From Blastocatellia bacterium (GTDB lineage: Bacteria; Acidobacteriota; Blastocatellia; Pyrinomonadales; Pyrinomonadaceae): a DNA stretch of 11,546 nucleotides. Positions 6,787 to 11,546 of this stretch are shown here, in pieces (position 1 is the stretch's first letter; each line of letters starts with the position of its first letter). The notes beneath the pieces were generated by a model that was not told the origin of the DNA, made no database searches, and saw nothing but the letters and a program-made list of their open reading frames with translations. A program made the translations under genes and the position numbers. The stretch is from positions 1 to 11,546 of the forward strand of contig PSRF01000145.1 in assembly GCA_003175865.1 (NCBI GenBank). Direction: 5' to 3'.

Positions 6787-7650
6787 ATGACTGCTAATAA
6801 AGTCTTAATCATCGGTGGCAACGGTGAGTTTGGACAGTTTCTACGCCATGACATTTTGCCCGCGCTCGACGTGACCGAGGCAGCGATAATCGAACGCGAC
6901 ACTCCGCGCGATCAGCATACTGTCCAACTTGAAGCCGCTCGTCATGTCGTGCTGGCGACTCCCCTCGCTGGTTATGCCGAACGTGCTTGCGAGCTCCTAT
7001 ACCAATGTCGCATTCTCGCGAAACCGACCACACTTTGGTTCATTCCTTCTGTTCAAGCCGGGGCCTGGCGGGCAGTCTCCGCAACGCTCGAATTGGTAGC
7101 TAATCCGTTTTTGTCAGGAGTCTTCTTGCATCCGATGTATGGTCCAAACGGTTTCCGAGAAACAGAACCTGAAGCGCGGACGTTTCAGAATGTGCTGACA
7201 GCGAGCCATTCCGGCTCACGTCATCCACTCCATGAGGAACTTAATGAGATTGCTGATTGTTTCCGTACTCGTTTCAACATCTCGACAACGAATGCGTTCG
7301 ACCCAGATCAACATGACCAATTAACGGCGTACTCCCAGGGACTGAGTTACTGCGTCGGTCGTTTGATGTTTGAGCGTCCGGACATCGATGCGACGGTTCG
7401 TGAGCGGATGCCGGAATTACATCACTCTTTTACAGCCAATCACGATCTGATTCTTGACTTTGTGAGAGTCAATTCCTACATGCCACAAGTCCTGGCTGCG
7501 TTTGCGGACGCATGGAGACAGACCCGCGAGGCGACGTACCGCGATGTGCTGAATGCTTTCGCACAAGCGGATGCGTCTCTCAACCGCGGTGAGGAATCAT
7601 CTATCTCAACGAAGTGGTATGAGAAGTTACGTAAGGCGGCAGCCATTTAG
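6787..7650 (+). CDS. Prephenate/arogenate dehydrogenase-like protein (TyrA family)
   Basis: TyrA enzymes oxidatively decarboxylate prephenate or arogenate with NAD(P)+, giving the last committed step to tyrosine in the cytoplasm. The 287-aa product opens with KVLIIGGNGEFGQFL, a Rossmann GGxGxxG loop (10-16). FLHPMYGPNG (114-122) carries the His of the TyrA HPMFGP motif (H115), and QHDQLTAYSQGLSY (175-188) matches the EHD...Q helix with H176. The usual D-x-x-S-V-K strand is altered to FIPSVQAG (86-92): the Ser remains, but Asp and Lys are lost. The family is therefore clear, but substrate and cofactor are not. The ATG at 6787 is directly preceded by AGGGAG with no spacer, which is unusual, yet no other start precedes the Rossmann strand. 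It stands alone, divergent from thrS, with no chorismate mutase domain attached. Confidence 0.82.
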   Translation: MTANKVLIIGGNGEFGQFLRHDILPALDVTEAAIIERDTPRDQHTVQLEAARHVVLATPLAGYAERACELLYQCRILAKPTTLWFIPSVQAGAWRAVSATLELVANPFLSGVFLHPMYGPNGFRETEPEARTFQNVLTASHSGSRHPLHEELNEIADCFRTRFNISTTNAFDPDQHDQLTAYSQGLSYCVGRLMFERPDIDATVRERMPELHHSFTANHDLILDFVRVNSYMPQVLAAFADAWRQTREATYRDVLNAFAQADASLNRGEESSISTKWYEKLRKAAAI

Positions 7651-7741
7651 GACGGAGGCGTTCGCTAGTAAACCAATTACAGTTTTCCGTGCGGGTTCCT
7701 ACCGTGTTGAGTTAGCATAAGCGCGTCTAGTTCCACTTAAC

Positions 7742-7858
7742 AAATGGCCGATAAGCGTCAGCTTGTCGTTGAGATTCGCAATCTCCAATCGTGATTTCGC
7801 TTAACGCGATGAGTTGAACTATTTAAGTCAACGACAATCTAAAGCTTATCGGACATTT
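7742..7858. repeat. 31-nt inverted repeat upstream of the DUF885 gene
   Basis: Arms 7742-7772 and 7828-7858 are inverted copies with four mismatches around a 55-nt centre. The centre holds a perfect small hairpin, GAGATTCGCAATCTC (7771-7785). The right arm stops 3 nt before the AGGAG of the next gene. It could be a 5' UTR structure or a small miniature-transposon-like repeat. No flanking target duplication is obvious, and the four imperfections are mostly not wobbles on either strand. Confidence 0.65.
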
Positions 7859-7871
7859 TCAGGAGACTCGC

Positions 7872-9833
7872 ATGCGCAAATACCTCCAAGCGTTACCGTG
7901 TAGTCTGATCATCGTTCTTGTCGTAAGTCAGTCAATCCCCTTCTCCTTCGCACAAACCACGCGAACCAGACCAACAAATGGTCGCAAACCGGAAGCAAGC
8001 GCCTCGGCAAACGATATCCCGGAGCACGACAGCGAAATGCGCGGGGTCATTGAGCGCTACGTTGTCGATCGCGGTAGTTTGACTCGCTCTTATCCAGTCT
8101 CATTTTCATCGGGCCGACGCGATCGCTTCAAACAGTTCTACAACGACTGGCTGTCGTCTCTGCTCAAACTTGATTTCGATTCAATGAGCCAGGATGGAAA
8201 AGTTGACTACGTACTTTTCAAAAACCATCTCGAATACGAACTACGGCAGTTAGATATTCAAGCCAAACAACTTGCTGAAATCGAACCACTCGTCCCGTTC
8301 GCCAAAGCCATCGGTGATCTCGAAGAAACACGACGCAAAATGGAGCCAATCGATTCCGGTAGAGTCGCTTCTCTGCTTACTGAGTTACGCAAGCAAGTCG
8401 ATGATCGACGCCGAGCAGTGGAACTTGGTCTGCGGCCAGAAGGTCGCGGCGGCCAGTCCGCTGGCACTGACGGTGCCGGTGTGGAACCACTTCGAGTTAA
8501 AAAGACCGTTGGCAATCGTGCAGCAAATGCCATTAACGGTCTGCGTAGCACCCTGCGCAACTGGTACACGTTCTACAACGGTTACGACCCAGTTTTCACC
8601 TGGTGGAATGAAGAGCCCTACAAGGCACTCGACCAATCTCTAAACAACTACGCGTCCTTTATTACAGAGCGTGTAGTGGGCATCCGAACGGAAGGAACAC
8701 AAGCACCAACCCCAAACCGCGCGCCAGGTGGTCCGGGAGGTGGCGGACAGGGCGGCGGGCAAGGGGGTGGACAAGGGTTCCAACGACCAACATCTAGCGC
8801 TGCACGTCCCGGCGACACGAGCGACATCGTCGGCGATCCAATCGGCCACGATGCCCTGATGAGTGAGCTGAAGTCAGAGATGATCCCTTACACGCCTGAA
8901 GAACTGATCGCCATCGCTGAAAAAGAGATGGCGTGGTGTGAAAACGAAATGAAGAAGGCGTCGAACGAATTGGGTTACGGTGACGATTGGAAGAAGGCGC
9001 TCGAATTCGTAAAGAACCAGTACGTAGAGCCGGGTAAACAACCCGAGATGATTCGCGACCTCGCCCTTGAGGCAATCAAATTTGTTGAAGACAACGACCT
9101 CGTCACTGTTCCTCAACTGGCGAAAGACACCTGGCGTATGGAGATGATGACGCCCGAACGTCAACTCGTCAGTCCATTCTTCCTCGGTGGGGAAACGATT
9201 CTGGTTTCATTTCCGACCAACACGATGGCCCAGGAACAAAAGATGATGAGCATGCGTGGTAACAACAGATACTTCTCCCGCGCAACTGTTTTCCATGAAC
9301 TGATCCCGGGCCATCACCTTCAGGGCTTTATGTCTGCACGTTACAAACCCTATCGCAGTGTTTTTAGCACCCCCTTTTGGACCGAAGGAGGCGCACTTTA
9401 TTGGGAGCTACTTTTCTGGGATCTAAAGTTTCCAAAAAAACCAGAGGAGAAGATCGGAATGCTCTTCTGGCGCATGCATCGCTGTGCACGCATTATCTTC
9501 TCGCTCAACTTCCATCTCGAGAAGATGACACCACAACAGTGCATCGATTTTCTCGTCGATCGCGTTGGGCATGAACGCGACAACGCAACGGCCGAGGTTC
9601 GACGCTCATTCGACGGCAGTTATGGACCGCTTTATCAGATTGCGTATTTGGTTGGTGGACTGCAGATCTATTCGCTACATCGTGAACTCGTCGATTCAGG
9701 AAAGATGACGAATCGGCAATTTAATGATGGAGTGTTGAAAGAGAATCGAATTCCAATCGAAATGGTTAGAGCGAGTTTGACTAAACAGAAACTAACGCGT
9801 GACTTCACAACAAGCTGGCGCTTTTATCAATGA
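7872..9833 (+). CDS. Exported DUF885-family zinc peptidase-like protein
   Basis: The 653-aa product has a signal peptide (MRKYLQALPC, hydrophobic core SLIIVLVVS, probable cleavage SFA|QT after residue 27), so it should act outside the cytoplasm. The C-terminal half carries FHELIPGHHLQGF with H475, E476 and H481/H482, the HExxPGHH metal-binding motif of DUF885 proteins. About 23 residues on, EGGALYWELL supplies E505 in the place of the conserved EGWALY glutamate, a likely third ligand. DUF885 proteins are predicted metallopeptidases, but substrates are mostly unknown. A Pro/Gly/Gln-rich low-complexity stretch (about 280-310, GGPGGGGQGGGQ) interrupts the helical N-terminal region and makes the protein longer than most relatives. 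The start ATG at 7872 has AGGAG six bases upstream. It appears monocistronic and is followed by a hairpin shared with a convergent gene. Confidence 0.9.
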   Translation: MRKYLQALPCSLIIVLVVSQSIPFSFAQTTRTRPTNGRKPEASASANDIPEHDSEMRGVIERYVVDRGSLTRSYPVSFSSGRRDRFKQFYNDWLSSLLKLDFDSMSQDGKVDYVLFKNHLEYELRQLDIQAKQLAEIEPLVPFAKAIGDLEETRRKMEPIDSGRVASLLTELRKQVDDRRRAVELGLRPEGRGGQSAGTDGAGVEPLRVKKTVGNRAANAINGLRSTLRNWYTFYNGYDPVFTWWNEEPYKALDQSLNNYASFITERVVGIRTEGTQAPTPNRAPGGPGGGGQGGGQGGGQGFQRPTSSAARPGDTSDIVGDPIGHDALMSELKSEMIPYTPEELIAIAEKEMAWCENEMKKASNELGYGDDWKKALEFVKNQYVEPGKQPEMIRDLALEAIKFVEDNDLVTVPQLAKDTWRMEMMTPERQLVSPFFLGGETILVSFPTNTMAQEQKMMSMRGNNRYFSRATVFHELIPGHHLQGFMSARYKPYRSVFSTPFWTEGGALYWELLFWDLKFPKKPEEKIGMLFWRMHRCARIIFSLNFHLEKMTPQQCIDFLVDRVGHERDNATAEVRRSFDGSYGPLYQIAYLVGGLQIYSLHRELVDSGKMTNRQFNDGVLKENRIPIEMVRASLTKQKLTRDFTTSWRFYQ

Positions 9834-9834
9834 T

Positions 9835-9924
9835 TTGCTAGGAGCGCAGGCGTCCTCGCATGCTGGTTTCGAAAAGGTCTAGTTTAACGCGACTTGCAGG
9901 CGAGGGCGCCTGCGCTCCCAGCAA
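9835..9924. terminator. GC-rich hairpin between convergent genes (probable bidirectional terminator/repeat)
   Basis: Arms 9835-9863 and 9896-9924 are 29-nt inverted copies with three mismatches and a 32-nt loop. The core reads GGAGCGCAGGCG followed by CCTCGC. It begins directly after the DUF885 stop and ends at the base before the stop of the opposing bacterioferritin-like gene. There is no T-run, so its role in termination is inferred from position. A dispersed intergenic palindrome is equally possible. Confidence 0.6.
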
Positions 9925-10392
9925 TTAGCCACTGGTTTGAAAGGTTGTGATCTCCCCGGGTTTACGCAACATCTTATTGACTTCACCAACGTGCATCTCT
10001 TCTTCGGAGATCATTCGTCGAGCATAATCTTCCAGTAACACTGATCGGTCACGTACCAACTCAAATAACTCACGGTACAAAGCGAGTCCCTCTCTTTCAG
10101 CCTCGAGCGATTCGATCAGAATGTCGTTAATACCGTGTTTGTGAGTCTCCAAGAGCGCGCCAATCTTCAACGATGGGTGTTCTCCAAAATGTGTTACCAG
10201 TTCGCCGGCTTCGTTGGCATGCGCAAGACAAGTATTGGCTTCACCTCTCAACCAACTCGTAATTGGAATGCGATTATGGCCAAACACCATGAGCGCATAG
10301 TGCGTATAACGGACAACACCAGCTAACTCTGCTTCCATGATCTTATTCAGTAACGCTACTGCTTTTACGCGATCAAAATTCTCTTCTGACAT
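9925..10392 (-). CDS. Bacterioferritin-like / ferritin-like diiron protein
   Basis: The 155-aa product is a four-helix bundle of bacterioferritin size, expected to oxidise and store or handle iron in the cytoplasm. Compared with E. coli Bfr as I remember it, the ferroxidase ligands appear at E22 (AELAGVVRY), H58 (CLAHA), E99 or nearby (LEAEREGLALYRE) and E131/H134 (EEEMH). The position of E51 in E. coli is Cys (C55), and the heme-binding Met52 position is Leu (L56). It is therefore probably heme-free with an altered metal site, or belongs to a related ferritin-like family. AAGGAG lies five bases before the ATG. It starts 25 nt after the ddaH stop, so the two genes are likely cotranscribed. 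Confidence 0.85.
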   Translation of the reverse strand: MSEENFDRVKAVALLNKIMEAELAGVVRYTHYALMVFGHNRIPITSWLRGEANTCLAHANEAGELVTHFGEHPSLKIGALLETHKHGINDILIESLEAEREGLALYRELFELVRDRSVLLEDYARRMISEEEMHVGEVNKMLRKPGEITTFQTSG

Positions 10393-10417
10393 GTCGACTC
10401 CTTTCCAGCAACATGCA

Positions 10418-11194
10418 TCAGAATCTTAACGACAAGCAACTTAGTCCGCCGTCCATCTTCTGAAACTCTGACATATCCAACTCGACTGTTTGGTAACCGC
10501 GTCTTTGCAGTTCGTCGCGGAAACCCTCGTAGCCCGAAGCGATGAGCACATAGTCATTGATTTCGACGCAGTTTGCTGCGTACTGCGCAGCTTGACCAAC
10601 GACTACATGATTGTACTTTGTGAACTCTTTGTGACCGGCCAGTTCTTCAATCAGCACCAACGTCTTCTCACGAAGAGACGCAATTCCACTCTTGAGGTGC
10701 AGGATCTTACTGAGGCCACGAATATCGATCAAGGATGACGTGAATCCGAGCGCAGACAAGTATTCACTGAGTTGAAGCACGCCTTTCTGATTGGTGCGCT
10801 CTGACAGACCAATGAAGTAGTGATTACCGGCCTCACAAACGTCCCCACCATCCAGAGTGCCTGGCTCGCAAATGAACGTCACGTTTGAATAGGCTTGTTG
10901 AATCACCTCAGCGATCTCGTCCACTTCACCTTTTCGGCTGGGTGCGCCCGGGCGCGTAATAATCGCACCCCGCGACGTCAGCACCGCCGTGTCTTCAACA
11001 AACGTCGAATCCGGAAAGCTTTCGTCCGGTTCGAGGACTGTCAGCGTAAGTCCACAGCTACTCAAGGCTTGGCAATAAGCACGATGCTGTTGTCTTGCCA
11101 TTTCGAAATCAGGTCTGCCAAGGTAGACGGACGTGAGTCCATCGGCGAAGTTACTTGAGGGCGGACGCACGATTGCATGTCTGAGATGAGTCAT
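10418..11194 (-). CDS. ddaH: Dimethylarginine dimethylaminohydrolase (DDAH)
   Basis: DDAH hydrolyses N-omega-methylated arginines to citrulline and methylamines; it belongs to the guanidine-modifying pentein superfamily. The 258-aa product aligns along its length with P. aeruginosa DDAH as I remember it (254 aa). Shared segments are SLVDGLTS-like FADGLTSVYLGRPDF (16-30), FPDSTFVEDTAV (60-71), GAIITRPGAPSRKGE (76-90), PGTLDGGDV (111-119), GLSERTNQKG (129-138), LHLKSGIASL (165-174), YAANCVEIND (205-214) and MDGGLSCLSLRF (247-258). Catalytic His is H166, the nucleophile is C253, and the acidic partner is D115, as in mammalian DDAH. A plain arginine deiminase is less likely because those are longer. 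The start ATG at 11194 has GAGG four bases upstream. The bacterioferritin-like gene follows 25 nt downstream. Confidence 0.93.
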   Translation of the reverse strand: MTHLRHAIVRPPSSNFADGLTSVYLGRPDFEMARQQHRAYCQALSSCGLTLTVLEPDESFPDSTFVEDTAVLTSRGAIITRPGAPSRKGEVDEIAEVIQQAYSNVTFICEPGTLDGGDVCEAGNHYFIGLSERTNQKGVLQLSEYLSALGFTSSLIDIRGLSKILHLKSGIASLREKTLVLIEELAGHKEFTKYNHVVVGQAAQYAANCVEINDYVLIASGYEGFRDELQRRGYQTVELDMSEFQKMDGGLSCLSLRF

Positions 11195-11444
11195 CTGGCC
11201 TCAGGTGTAAGTCAACAGCAAAGATAGCTCATATTACGACTGCTAACTGTCCTTATTAAAGAGCCTAGATACGTCTAGGGTGCGCTTGTCGAGGTCTAAT
11301 CCAAATTACCTCTCCAGTCCTCGAAGAACCGGGTTCTCATGGCTTGTACTCCTAAACTTCGGCACACTCGCGATAAACCATTCCGCCCTCCAGCGCATCA
11401 ATGTTTGTGCAGGTCCGGGTAAACTTCTTCAGGGTTTTACCATC
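11195..11444. other. 250-nt divergent spacer with small hairpins
   Basis: The spacer lies between ddaH and the partial gene at the right edge, which diverge from it. It contains CCTAGATACGTCTAGG (11264-11279), a 6-bp stem with a UACG tetraloop, and the 11-nt palindrome GAACCGGGTTC (11326-11336). No gene and no convincing promoter pair could be named. Confidence 0.45.
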
Positions 11445-11546
11445 ATGAAACACTCCTTGTCCCTCCTTCTCGTGCTGTTACTGCTGGCTACGTTTCAGGT
11501 GTTTGGGCAGTCGGGCCGCCGGAAGCCTGAGGCACCCAAGCCGACT
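11445..11546 (+). CDS. N-terminus of an exported protein (cut by window edge)
   Basis: An ATG at 11445 opens 34 codons running to the edge: MKHSLSLLLVLLLLATFQVF, then GQSGRRKPEAPKPT. The Lys-His start, leucine-rich core and small residues before GQS form a plausible signal peptide, with cleavage near VFG|QS. After it the chain is basic and Pro-rich. AGGG lies 11 bases upstream, a weak ribosome site. The mature domain lies outside the window, so no function can be given. The GRRKPE-type tail after the signal is reminiscent of secreted acidobacterial proteins, which is only an impression. Confidence 0.65.
   Translation, partial: MKHSLSLLLVLLLLATFQVFGQSGRRKPEAPKPT

Noticed and set aside
6597..6902. 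101-aa minus-strand open frame overlapping the TyrA start
   Set aside because: It lies opposite the leader hairpin and the start of the TyrA gene, has no ribosome site and no recognisable composition of a real protein.
6434..9847. Shared word TAGGAGCGC in the 6432-6540 element and the 9835-9924 hairpin
   Set aside because: Only nine bases agree and the flanks differ, so common origin cannot be supported from two sites.
11264..11279. Intrinsic terminator at the UACG-loop hairpin
   Set aside because: The stem is only 6 bp, no T-run follows, and both flanking genes diverge from this region.

Overview
The window looks like chromosomal core DNA of a Gram-negative-type bacterium with G+C near one half (estimated by eye). 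The best guess is Acidobacteriota, possibly Blastocatellia. This rests on the style of the secreted proteins, a HExxH peptidase with a Gly-rich insert, and intergenic spaces full of imperfect hairpin repeats. It is an inference, because no rRNA or other taxonomic marker is present.

Positions 1-6254 (minus strand) hold the classical translation cluster, transcribed right to left: thrS, infC, rpmI, rplT, a small secreted two-domain protein, pheS and pheT (cut by the window edge). Gaps are short (26-89 nt, except about 200 nt between infC and rpmI), so one transcript is likely. Three features stand out. infC has a perfect Shine-Dalgarno followed by AUA instead of AUG. The PheT N-terminus lacks the tRNA-binding OB domain usual in bacteria. 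A signal-peptide protein sits between ribosomal protein L20 and PheS.

Most gaps in this operon carry a hairpin. Three are inverted arrays of 7-nt units, each locus with its own unit: pheS-pheT, thrS-infC and upstream of thrS. The infC-rpmI gap carries a 32-bp stem whose five imperfections are all G.U wobbles on the mRNA strand, enclosed by a further 10-bp helix. Position and strand bias make this a candidate ribosomal-protein (L20-type) regulatory RNA or a transcribed repeat element.

Positions 6255-6786 are a 532-nt divergent intergenic region with a heptad array, a branched hairpin element, and a long leader hairpin before the next gene. Positions 6787-7650 (plus) encode a divergent TyrA-like prephenate/arogenate dehydrogenase. 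After a 31-nt inverted repeat, 7872-9833 (plus) encodes an exported DUF885-type zinc peptidase. A GC-rich hairpin separates it from a convergent minus-strand pair, ddaH (dimethylarginine hydrolase) followed by a bacterioferritin-like gene. The window ends in the signal peptide of another plus-strand exported protein.

The left half is translation housekeeping with unusual regulatory-looking spacers. The right half is aromatic and arginine metabolism, iron handling and secreted hydrolysis, with no sign of phage, plasmid, IS or CRISPR.
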